From Bicyclus anynana (Eukaryota > Arthropoda > Insecta > Lepidoptera > Nymphalidae), in contig NC_069086.1 of assembly GCF_947172395.1 (NCBI RefSeq), positions 2,140,501 to 2,204,500 of the forward strand: a stretch of DNA of 64,000 nucleotides, in the 5' to 3' direction. A program made the translations under genes and the position numbers. Below are positions 35,234 to 45,907 of this stretch, in pieces (within the stretch, counting starts at the first letter, position 1; each line of letters opens with the position of its first letter). The notes below the pieces were generated by a model that worked only from the letters and a program-made list of their open reading frames with translations, made no database searches and was not told the DNA's origin.

Positions 35234-38200
35234 ATGGGTTTCACGAGGAAATGGGACGAGACGTGCCCTCGCGTTTACGACAGTTGGGAGGACGACGGGG
35301 TGAATTGGGTAATACAGGACTTGGCACCGGAAGACGACGACATTGCGATGGACATCCTGGCCAACGAGTTCCTGCCTGACGAACCTCTGTGCAGTTACAG
35401 CAGTATGTACCTACCTATAGCATAGATACTCTTATAGACCTATAGGCTATCCCTAATGAGAGGAGTTCTAGCCCTTTTGAGCCTGGGTAAAAAATGTCAG
35501 TTAAAATATTTCTATAGAAACCTACCTCAATCATCAATATCAACACATATTCGGCTCACTGCTAAGCTCTAGTCTCCTCTCAGAATTAAAGGGGTTAGAC
35601 CAATAGTCCACCACGCTGGCCCAATGCGGTTTTGCAGACTTCCCACACGTGCAGGTTTCTTCACGATGTTTTTGCTTCACCGTTTGAGACACGTGATATT
35701 TAATTTTTTAAAATGCACACAACTGAAAAGTTGGAGGTGCATGCCCCGGACCGGATTCGAAACCACTTCTTCCGGAATTAGAGGCAGAGGTCATATCCAC
35801 TGGGCTATCACGGCTCTCTTCCTACGTAGCTACATAGATACTGTATTGTATTCTGTCTGATTGATTGTCTATCTTGTCTATCAATCTGATTTCTTATCAT
35901 GGATAACTTTAAAAATAGCGGCATAATTTTATCTATGAGTCATTGAATGACTATTGCTCAGCTAAATAAGCAAGCAAAATTTTATTAATATACTCAAATC
36001 GATTTATGCCTCTATTTCGTGGTGTATTTTTTGAGCATAAGTGGGGATCGCCAAGATTTACGTGAATTACGTAAATGCTGGCTGAATAACTATTAGGAAT
36101 ACTAAACTCTATACAAGCTAATTGCAACAGGGATGTCTTTGACTGATTTTCATTGCATTGATTCCTATTAAAATATTTTTTGTACTTACGTACAATTTTA
36201 CGGGTTCATTGTCATTATATAATGATTTATTTATTTTGGTAGCATCCGCGAAAAGCCGACGAACCCATGGGACATCGTCACCCAGGTCCGACGAAATACT
36301 CTCTACGTACGTTTCACCCCGAAAGCGGAGCATCCTCAGGAGATGTTGACTCTACAACGTGCAATTGCAGTTTTTATTAAGAGTATTTTATCGGACCTGG
36401 GTGACGTTGTCGCAAGGGTTCGTCGGCTTTTCGCGGATGATAGCAAAATAAATAAATCATTATATAATGATGATGAACTTCCGAAAAGTAACGTCTGCTT
36501 CTATCCAAGGGTTCATTGTCGTTTGAAAACTTTAATGGGAGTACGTGAAGCTATAAGTTTAAAAAGTCCTGGCCTAGAATACCTGTTTACAGAGCTCACT
36601 GAAGATCCAGAAAGTGTAAGGAGCATGGTCCAGTTCTGGCGCGACTGTCTAGCGCAGCGCATGAGCCTTGGCTGCTACACTGTTGTCGATGGCCAGAAGA
36701 CACTCGTCGGTCTCAACGTCTGTGTCCTCGACACTATTGAGGAGAGAGTGCCTAGCACACCGGTTTGTACATACCTCAATGCCTCATCATCATCATATTT
36801 GTAGGCCTACTACAGGCCTGACATGCCAAAACATATTTCGTGAAGACAAACAGCTGGCTATTATTTTGGCCTTTAATATCAACTGATTAAAATAAACACC
36901 AACGTGGTAGATATCATACCCGACCGGATGTCATTTGTTACATAGAATGTCAATTTCGTATATCTATGCCAACTAGCATACGTCAAAGATAATTGAATTA
37001 GCCTGCAGGAAATACCGTTCTCTGTCGTTGCTATATGACGAAGAGAGAGAGAGAGAGAGCGAGACCGATATGACGAAGAGAGAGAGAGAGGGAGGGGGAG
37101 AGCGTGAGAGGGGGAAAGAGGGGGGGAGAGAGTGAGCGAGGGAGGGGGAGAGAGAGAGAGAGAGAGTCACATGTTAGGCCTACTTTTTTTCTCCTTACGT
37201 AGGTATAACGTTGATTTTTAGCCGACATCAAAAAGGAGGAGGTTCTCAATTTCATTCGAATTTTTACCACGAGCTTTAGGACACTAAAATCTCCCATTAC
37301 ATTTTCTAGATCGAAGGTGCAGCCTGGAAGAATGTATACGGCGCGATGGCATACCTCGAAGAAAAATGCGATCCTTTCAAGTATCTCAATTTGGATACAG
37401 TATTGCATGCACTGGGGTTGTCTGTCAAACGTGATTACCGAGGGAAACATTTGGGCAGCAGAATACTGGCAGCAAGGTAAATAATACTCTAATAACACTA
37501 GGCCATCGTCAAGGACAGGCAGGGAAACTTACAATTTGACTGTGTATGTTCGATCAAGAGGATTACTTAGAGGGCTCAAAAGGGCTAGAACCCAGAGTAA
37601 AGCTTATTAAAAAAAAAAGATTTACTTACAAGTTAGAACTCGCTTCTGTCATTTGCAGTTTTAAAAAATCCGTACCCGTGTCGGGGCATGTCATACAAAC
37701 TCCTTACACAATAGGGTAGTTGATTCATATCAAATTTAAGAAAAGCAATATTAATTTCGCATATAAAATGCAATAAGGGACCGAAATATATCGATAACAA
37801 TTAATAAAAGTTAAGGATTTCTTATAAAACTTAATTAAAAAAATTCCAAACGTCAAAAACGCTGTCGTCCATTTTGTGACGTCACAATGTTACTTGATGT
37901 ACTGAATGTTAAACTAATTGTTAACTAATATTTTTGTCAAACGCTCAGTTTGTATGGGATTTGTTATGAAACAGTTGAAATCTATACCATCATGGCCGAA
38001 AGGCGCTTTGGCTCGTACTGTCAAAAACATATTATTTAAAAACTAAAATTTTCATATAATCACGTTTCAAAAAAATATGATTTTTTTTCAATCTAGGTAG
38101 TAGAACGATAATGAACTATTTAAAAAAAGTCAACTAACCTATTGTAAAGTATGATGTTAGTCAAAATAAAGAAATATGGTATTAATCAGTATTTGAAAAA

Positions 38201-39580
38201 AAAAATTATTATAAAATACTTTATTACACAAAAAACTAAATTTACAAAACAAATAAAGTGGAAAAACAAGCGCAACAGGTATGACGTAACGGCGACCTTA
38301 TCTCTAAAGTGATTGTCCAGTGTGAGTGAAGTCCAGATAACCGTTTAGTTAACCAAAAGGCGTTCAAGTTTACAAAGAGAAGTAAGTGGTTGGTGCGCAA
38401 AAGTCAACTTAAAATACACTACAAATAAAATAAATGAAATAAACTTACTTAAAACTACATAAACTAAGTTAGGTACACATTAAAATACATAAATATCAAT
38501 ACTGAGATAAACTTAATAAAATATACTTATACGTTATTCATAAAATATCCTACTATAGTCTGGCAAGTCCGTTGATAACACTCTCATGATATGCGGGCGA
38601 CGGGCGGAAAGACTGCGCGGGTGTGAAATACTGCATGCGGGGAACAGTCACTGGGTTTTTCACTCATCGCTATACGCCCCACGTCCCGCGCGCAATATCG
38701 GGAGTGTTACGAAGAAAGTTGCCAAGCTATCACACTAATATTATAAAGGCGAAAGTTAGTGTGTGTGTATGTTTGTTTCTCCTTTACGCTGCGGCTACTG
38801 AAGCGATTTGGCTGTTAAGAAAGGAATAGATTTTACTCTGGAATAACACAGGCTTTTCATCCCGGAAAAATCCATAGTTCCGGAGGGATGTGAAAAACTA
38901 AATTTCACGCAGACGAAATCGCGTACGTCCGCTAGTATACAATAAAATAAACATACATAATCCTACATTACATACATAAGTGGATATTTAAGTATATTAC
39001 ATGCATAAGTTTTTGGCTTCTTTAGCTTCGGCCGTGACTAGTTACCACCCTACCAGTAAATACGTACCGACAAGCGATTTAGCGTTCCGGTAACCGAAAG
39101 AGTTGTGGATTTTCATCCTCCTCCTAACAACTTAGCCCGCTTCCATCTTAGATTGCATCATCACTTACCATCAGGTGAGATTGTAGTCAAGGGCTAATTT
39201 ATAAAGAATAAAAAATAAGTAGATTACTGCGATAAAAAAGACGTTAAAAAATATGACTATTTTGAATGACGAAAATCCCGTGCGTGCGCTAAAAAAGGTG
39301 AAAAAATTTCGTCCAAAAAACTGTCTGCAAACAACTGTTGTGTGTGATTGGCTTAAGAGATTTTTTTTCCTACTCTTTCAGGAAACCGCTGAGCCTCTTG
39401 CACGGTATAAAGGCCACAGCGACCGTGTTCACGGGGCCCGCGTCACAGAAGTCCGCCGCCAAAGCCGGCTTCACGACCGCCAGTGCTGCCAACTCTCGGG
39501 AGATGGCGGCGGCTGGTCTGAACTATCCCAACGATGACAGCATAACCATCAAGCTTATGGTGAAGAGATATGATGAATAA
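35234..39580 (+). CDS. GNAT acetyltransferase, arylalkylamine N-acetyltransferase-like, four exons, 234 aa
   Basis: Exons 35234-35402, 36593-36762, 37310-37476 and 39382-39580 join in phase (1, 0, 2) to 705 nt. Such enzymes move acetyl from acetyl-CoA to amines such as dopamine or serotonin in the insect cytosol, affecting cuticle colour and amine turnover (family knowledge). Exon 1 has VIQDLAPEDDDIAMDILANE and FLPDEPLC, a typical aaNAT N-terminus. Exon 2 has FWRDCLAQRMSLGCY and LVGLNVCV. Exon 3 has GAMAYLEEKCD and the acetyl-CoA loop RDYRGKHLG followed by SRIL. Exon 4 has GIKATATVFTGPASQKSAAK and AGF. Intron 1 contains a SINE and a 90-bp inverted repeat; intron 2 has a long GA tract; intron 3 contains two Helitron-like elements, a SINE tail and a MITE. 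A 5' non-coding exon may lie upstream, since TTTTAG precedes the start. Confidence 0.88.
35530..35818 (-). mobile_element. tRNA-derived SINE, family B, in acetyltransferase intron 1
   Basis: Minus strand, complete from ATATCAACACATATTCGGCT to CATATCCACTGGGCTATCAC. Confidence 0.86.
36213..36468. repeat. 90-bp imperfect inverted repeat in acetyltransferase intron 1
   Basis: Left arm 36213-36302 (CATTATATAATGATTTATTT, AAAAGCCGACGAACCC, CACCCAGGTCCGACG) and right arm 36378-36468 are inverse copies, with a loop of about 75 bp containing CCCGAAAGCGGAGCATCCTC. Probably a folded-back pair of mobile-element fragments. It ends about 125 bp before exon 2. Confidence 0.75.
37038..37167. repeat. GA-rich simple repeat in acetyltransferase intron 2
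   Basis: About 130 bp of (GA)n/(GGGA)n with two copies of ATATGACGAAGAGAGAGAG. It starts 140 bp before exon 3. GA tracts bind GAGA-type factors in insects (family knowledge); any function here is inference. Confidence 0.9.
38210..38340 (-). mobile_element. Probable LINE 3' UTR remnant
   Basis: AAAATACTTTATTACACAAA, GCGACCTTATCTCTAAAGTG, TCCAGTGTGAGTGAAGTCCA: the same layout as 2600-2730. Confidence 0.4.
38556..38728. mobile_element. TIR element (MITE), 173 bp, GC-rich core
   Basis: Ends AGTCTGGCAAGTCCGTTGAT and the inverse AAAGTTGCCAAGCT share about 30 bp of inverted similarity through ACACTC and GAGTGTTAC. Near-full copy at 55504-55678; partial copies at 49548-49636 and 54942-55030. Confidence 0.7.
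38731..38935 (+). mobile_element. Helitron-like element in acetyltransferase intron 3
   Basis: CACTAATATTATAAAGGCGA start, CACGCAGACGAAATCGCG, CGTCCGCTAG end, then T. It abuts the MITE at 38556-38728. Confidence 0.78.
39020..39220 (+). mobile_element. tRNA-derived SINE, family A, head missing
   Basis: TTCGGCCGTGACTAGTTACC to TCAAGGGCTAATTTATAAAG plus A-rich tail, in acetyltransferase intron 3. Confidence 0.82.
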
Positions 39581-39700
39581 TGTAAACTATGTAACCATGG
39601 AAAAGTTTAGAAATTACTTAATATTAATCTATTCCGAGAAGTCCGTTACCGACATAAGAAATTTACGTAGGGTATACGTAAATTTCTTATGTCGGTAATC

Positions 39701-39877
39701 TTAATATATAAATGCAAAAAGTCATTCATCACGAAATCTCGAAAACCACTTGATGTAAAAAGCTGAAATTTGGCAGGAAGGCAGTTTATAGTTAGTAGGT
39801 ATCCACTAAGAACGGATTTTGCTTTAGGGTCGGATTAAAGAGGTCTAAAGGCGGACGAAGTCGCAGACATCCGCTAG
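39701..39877 (+). mobile_element. Helitron-like element
   Basis: AATCTCGAAAACCACTTGAT, AGCTGAAATTTGGCAGGAAG, GGCGGACGAAGTCGCAG, CATCCGCTAG then T. It lies 120 bp after the acetyltransferase stop. Confidence 0.75.
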
Positions 39878-40550
39878 TCTGTTATTTATTTGGGATATAA
39901 TATATAAATATATAAATGATAGAAAATGTTCCTATACTACAGGCTTTCTTGATGAGTAGGTACTGTTTAACATCAAATTTATTGAAAATGAGGGTATAAA
40001 TCCCTAGTCATTTCACACCTAATAATAATTAAAATCAACTTGTTCTTAAATTTATGAAAATAAATTTGATTAATAAGCTTAGCACAATTAGATATGGTTA
40101 ATATATTTTATGTAACATTTTATAAACAAACCATACATAATTTAAAAAAAATAAGTTATGAAATGACATGCGTTTTCACCTTCATTTCTAATTTCTTTGT
40201 TGGTAAACAGTATTCATCAAGAAATGCTGTAGTATTAGTTGGTATGTGTGATATGACCCTTAAGTTGTACAAACAAATGTTCTTTTGTTATATAGTGATA
40301 ATGCTGCATTGATGTTGGGTGTTTTAGATTTAACCACACGTTAACAAACCAACGATTACATATTGGATTTTTTATTTAGTTTGTTATTACTCGTATTATT
40401 TATTCTTCACTGTTACAATAGCGTGTAAGTATTTTCATTAATTATTATTTAATTTAAAAATTTATAAAACAATTCAATAAAATTAAACAATAACTGTTTT
40501 TTTGTTATTATTGTTTATTCTCGTCTATTACAATAGCGTGTAATATGTAC

Positions 40551-40840
40551 AATAGAGAGTTTTAACTACCAATAAAACTTACCTATTATTTTTTCATCAA
40601 TGTCCGGAATCCATCTTGAGAGAAGCACTCATCTTTCCTTGCCGGATGTCAGCTAAAATCACCTCTCCGATGGTGGCGCCCCCTTGCCGCAACCTAATAC
40701 CTATGTACAAGTGACCGTAGCGAGCCGAGTGAATGTTCGCCATTATTATACTCATGATGCACCAGGTAGGCCTTACCTGGATTCCGGACATTGATGAAAA
40801 AATAATAGGTAAGTTTTATTGGTAGTTAAAACTCTCTATT
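40551..40840. mobile_element. Palindromic TIR element with 63-bp perfect arms
   Basis: 40551-40613 and 40778-40840 are exact inverse copies (outer AATAGAGAGTTTTAACTACC, inner CATCAATGTCCGGAATCCA). The core 40614-40745 is almost identical to the inverse of 45235-45368. No ORF. Confidence 0.85.
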
Positions 40841-43800
40841 ATTTGTTTCGTATCAATGTCCGGAATCCATCTTGAGTGAAGTGTTTGTTATCACCTGGTG
40901 CTCGCAAGGTTGACGCTTTAATGTGAATTATACTGAAAAGTATTTTTGAATAAATGAAAATTCTCAATTTTGAAGAACAAATATACTCTTAATATGTATG
41001 TTAAGGAATTTGATAGTGGCCTAGGTAATCCAGTTATGTACCTATTTTGGAATTCGTAACCAGTGATTTTCTAGAATTCTAGATGTTAGTAATTAAATCT
41101 GACTTCCAAATCCGTCCGAATTTCTAGAAATGGATAGAATCTGATGAAAGATTTGCTTTACAGATCTTGTAAAACAATTTTATTTAACCTATTATTGTTC
41201 AAGATGCATGCGTAACATAGCTCCTAGTATTATTAAATTAGTTATGTTTTGTCATTCAGTTACAGCAATACAAAGCAGTTGCTTAAACCCATAAACCATA
41301 CTTGGATTTTTTTTTTTTTTTTTTTTACCGATTATATTTCAAAACTCTATATGAATTGCTTCTTAATGATACTCTGCACTTTAGAGTCCAAATATGTTAG
41401 CCAACAGTGACACGCCCAGGAACTAGGATATGTACCTATAAATAATCTACTTACCACAACCCATCAGACAAATTGTGCCACATCAAAATGTAGTTTAATA
41501 TCATTAGATTCATCATTCTGGCGATAAATGAATTTTAATTACTTTTATTTAAATAATAGACCTCACTGTAGCAGCATGGTGGATTCAAGCTCCATATCCC
41601 ATAAGTAGGCAGGCCCGGCTGATTATGATGACGGTAAATGAGTCCGGTAGAAGCGAATCCTTTGCATGTATGAGGTGCACGTCACTGCTGTTCATTGTAC
41701 TAGTATCTTGATTGATAAAATTATGACAATCCATGTTCAACGGTGAAGAAGCCCTTGCTAAGCTGGGTGTAGAAATTATTGATTTTGTCAGGATCATGTG
41801 AAACTATATAATACGGTGGTAAGTTTAGGATACCAATTTAACTTCTCTTCCGATACTGAAATAGCTTTGGGTATCGATACCAACGTGAAGAAGCATTAAT
41901 ATAAGCCCATCTCACCTACTAGTCAAATTAGTAAATTTTTTATATTAGGTACCGATTTCTGTATTGGCATACTTTTGTCATCCAAGACAGATAGCAAACT
42001 ATTTGTCCAACATTGTAGAATATGAATTCAATGGTTTGTGGGATACACCATTTCTTTACATCTGTCTCAAACTGGCTTTATCATATGATTGTAGCGCCGG
42101 CTGGATATTGATAACTGCTGCCCTTGATCAGGTCAATGGATCAACATTTCTAGTCTCTCAAAATCGGTGAGGCTCAGTAATTATAATCTTGAATCACTGG
42201 GGCATGTGCATCTGTTTGTTTTGTGGTGTGTGGGTGATCGCCATATTTAAAAAATTTAAATTTAATAGCTTTCCGCTCGAAATGACTGGAATGATTCCGG
42301 TGGCCGTGTACGATGAGGTTTGGTGGAAGAGACAACCAGTTGTGCTTCTTTAGTACACATAACGTGTTGTTGTGTATAAGGCTTACTAGTCCTGATCATC
42401 TGCTCTCGAAAGGCTATTCAGCATGAGTAGTTCCTACACAAGACGCTTGTTTTGGGCGTGTCTCACACTTGAAATAATATAGCTGTCGCACGTCAAAAAG
42501 AAAAATCATTCTGACTAAGTTTGCTGACTCGAGAGGACAACTCTGTATTAAACCCGTCCAGGAAATATTGAGCTATTATATAAATATTTTATTTGTCTAA
42601 TTTTGTTAGGACCTGATGTGACTGCTAGATAACTCTGTTCTGTTTATATAAGCAATCCACGTATCGATTATAGATCTGAAGAAGCATCTAAGCACTTTGC
42701 AATCGACAATGTTGATAAAATATCGCAGTACATTTTCTTGTGGTGTGCGTACCATGCGAGTCATTCGTCCAAGACATCGTGAATTTCATGTCATTGAATT
42801 GCGTTTTCAATCCACATCTGAAAGCCAATATGAGTGTGTGTTGGCATGGCCAATAGGTGTTTTGCCATGTGTTCTATAGGTATTCTTGACCTATTAATCT
42901 ATATCTGGGCACAACGGTATAGGAATAGTCGCCCTGCTCCACCTATGTTGACTTATCGGCAGCAGTCGGTTGTAGTATTGCATTGTCCAACTGTGTAGCC
43001 TGCTTATCCGTCCTAGGCAGTGCAACAGGCGTGTTGTAAACGTAACCTGTTGACTTAGCTGCTTGAAGGACTGTGGCCCAATACACACAGGTCGCAAAGG
43101 TCAGCCTCTCTTTAAGAGATTGATATTTGTCAGAGAGACCACCTACGACTAAGAAGCTGTTGCTGAAGCGCTGTTGCGTAGCGTTAAGCACTTCGACTCC
43201 GACAAGGGGACTTTGCGTTGCGTCTTGCGTCCCAGTTTGCCAAGAAACTTGAGGCAAAGTATCGGAGTCAGCACAGACTTCTCGGAGTTGGTTATCCATT
43301 CTAATGTTTACAGTCCTTATTGTGAAAGGGTCAGTCCAGTCCATATGAGATTAGCATTGCTTTACCTCTTACGTTTAAGAAGATGTCGCTCAAGTGTCTT
43401 GCATAGCGTTAAGCACATACGCTGTTGCGTAGCGTTAAGCACTTCGACTCCGATAAGGGGACTTTGCGTTGCGTCTTGCGTCCCAGTTTGCCAAGAAACT
43501 TGAGGCAAAGTATCGGAGTCAGCACAGACTTCTCGGAGTTGGTTATCCATTCTAATGTTTACAGTCCTTATTGTGAAAGGGTCAGTCCAGTCCATATGAG
43601 ATTAGCATTGCTTTACCTCTTACGTTTAAGAAGATGTCGCTCAAGTGTCTTGCATAGCGTTAAGCACATACGACTCCTACAAAGACTTTACATTGCTTGT
43701 ATCCAAGTTATGCCGACAATCCCGAGGTTTTGTGTCAGTACCAGGACCGACTTACAGTCTAAAGGCTGTATTCTAGAAAAGGTACACTTGTTCCTCGATT

Positions 43801-45398
43801 TCTTGGAATCGTGCAACCCAATTCGTTGTTATTTCAAAGGTTTTTAGGTGCTTATAGACCGAATGTCAATTAGGCCAGCTGAAGTAGCTGCTGTTTGTTT
43901 AAACTTCAGTGCTAATCGAGCCTTAGATATATGCGGTGCAAAATTGGTTGCATAGGCGAAAGCGGTTTTTCTCTTTCCATCAGTTGCGTTCAGTTAAGTC
44001 AAGTTTAGGATTGGTCGGAATGTTTGGTTCAGTCTTGGTACCAAAACCAAAATGGACAAAGCTGTGTTGTGCCAGTTCTAAAATAAACATTACGTATACC
44101 TGTGTAGCAAAAGTTAATAGGTATTGAGTTTACATACGCAGTGTACGTTTTATTTCTGAAATGCTGCATGAGTAGAAACTAAAACTGAAATAGGTATACG
44201 ATATGGTCTGAAGATATGAACACCATTTAAAATGTCTGATGGTCCACATATTTCAAAACTCAATTCAAACATCCGTCTTAAAATGTAATGTAATGTTTTC
44301 GTTACGTTAGCTTGAATTATCGGTAAGTATAATAGATGTTGACCACCCCCCCCCCCCCCCCCTTGTTTTGAAATCGCTTTGCACTTGGGAGGAATTTTAT
44401 ACAAAACATCATATTTAAAATTTTCATTTCACGTAAAAATAAATTGATAAAATCATTTCACCTACCATTGTTTTGTACTTGTATGTATAGATGACCTTTC
44501 GGAGTAATAAGTCTAAAGTCTACTAATATTTGTCACGCTTTCTTGTAAAACAACTATTTGGCAACTTAAAAAGTTTTACAAAGCTGCGAAAGAACATTCC
44601 AGTATATTTGAATGCAATTCTTTCATAATTATGTACCTTTAAACGTTTTCTTTCATACTAACTCCGGGTGTGAATGATAAAATGTGGGTACCCACATTTT
44701 TCCTTTAAGTGAAGAAAAGTCGTAACAAAGGGAAAATCAACAATATATAGTTTATCAATACTCGTATTTAAAACGATGTTTGAATAAATTCATGAGGTTT
44801 ATGACTCGCTTTAGTAAATAGATTCCTATAAAGTTGCAACAATTTCGTACTAATTTGCAGCCAAGATCAATCGTTACTACCGTCGCTTAGTCTGTAATTG
44901 TACACGTATTTTCACTATTTCTATTCATAGGATTTGTTGAAAATGTGACGTGTTGTAATAAAATTTAAACTGTACGTAACTCACGGTTTGCAAAGCCTTA
45001 CATGCTCTGCTCTTTACTTCTCGTAGGATCACTGCCACCGCTGCCGCTGGAACTCGACGATGGAGAACGTGCACGTTTTAATTTCACTTTTAACAAAATC
45101 ACTTACGTTCTCCATTTTCGGAGAGGTTTATTCACACAGAAAATATAAAATGTGCACCTAATATGTAGGTATAAATTGTTTTTTTTCCGTGATCACAATG
45201 GCTGACATGTGAACGGCGTGAAAAAACGACGCTTAATGGCGAACATTCACTCGGCTCGCTACGGTCACTTGTACATAGGTATTAGGTTGCGGCAAGGGGG
45301 CGCCACCATCGGAGAGGTGATTTTAGCTGACATCCGGCAAGGAAAGATGAGTGCTTCTCTCAAGATGGATTCCGGACATTGATACGAAACAAATAATA
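40837..45398. mobile_element. 4.56-kb element bounded by terminal inverted repeats
   Basis: Left end TATTATTTGTTTCGTATCAA, TGTCCGGAATCCATCTTGAG is repeated inverted at 45361-45398. The inverse similarity runs about 45 bp with few mismatches. The inside shows only broken open frames, mostly readable on the minus strand, so any transposase is not recognised. It contains a 251-bp tandem duplication and a C-run. The bounds could instead be two separate small elements. Confidence 0.5.
43171..43672. repeat. Exact-length 251-bp tandem duplication
   Basis: Copy 1 43171-43421, copy 2 43422-43672; I saw a single difference (CCGACAAGG against CCGATAAGG). The word GCGTTAAGCAC with CGACTCC lies at the borders, suggesting slippage or unequal exchange at microhomology. 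The minus-strand frame MDWTDPFTIRTVNIRMDNQL is duplicated with it. Confidence 0.92.
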
Positions 45399-45519
45399 TA
45401 ATAATTATTAATAACTAATTATAATAATAATTAATAACAATGCCATTTAAAATAATGTTTCGGATACAATCCGTAGAAACACAAATAACATAACTTTATT
45501 ACAGTACAAAGCTAAAATT

Positions 45520-45905
45520 AACTCTATTGACGTGTCATTTAGGTTTATATTCGGGTAGACAGTGTTCGATGGGGTTCGGCGGTACTTCGTCAGTGAGATA
45601 CGAGCTGAGCAGCACTGGCTGACAGAATAGTATGTGCTCAGACACAAGCTATGCATAGTCGCATTCTAACTGAGGGTAGCATGTTTTATTACAGTAAGGC
45701 AAAATAAACTTTATTAACATGTCATTAAGGTTTATATTCGGGTAGACAGTGTTCGATGGATTCGGAGGTACTTCGTCAGTGAGATACGAGCTAAGCAGCA
45801 CTGGCTGACAGACTGGTATGTGCTTAGAGACAAGCCATTCATAGTCGCATTCTAACTGAGGGTAGCATGTTTTATTACAGTAAGGCAAAATAAACTTTAT
45901 TGACA
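45520..45905 (-). pseudogene. Two decayed tandem copies of the mus101 terminal exon
   Basis: Downstream of the real stop, the C-terminal part of the last exon recurs twice with a period of about 187 bp (marker positions 45989, 45802, 45616 on the plus strand). The nearer copy keeps EWLVSKHIPVCQPVLLSSYL but has a one-base deletion that shifts the VEHCLPEY part out of frame. The farther copy has a stop inside the WLVSK part but keeps DEVPPNPIEHCLPEYKPK followed by a stop. Homology starts near the codons for RYP and runs past the poly(A) signal. The acceptor half of the exon is not included, so these are probably not usable exons. Confidence 0.9.
45896..45901 (-). terminator. Poly(A) signal of mus101
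   Basis: AATAAA on the minus strand seven bases after the TGA at 45910-45908, implying a very short 3' UTR. The tandem copies downstream carry further AATAAA motifs, so alternative ends are possible. Confidence 0.65.
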
Positions 45906-45907
45906 TG

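Noticed and set aside
42943..43595. Minus-strand frames starting MDWTDPFT as a host gene
   Set aside because: Duplicated by the 251-bp event, interrupted by stops on both sides, inside a TIR-bounded element, and no family recognised.
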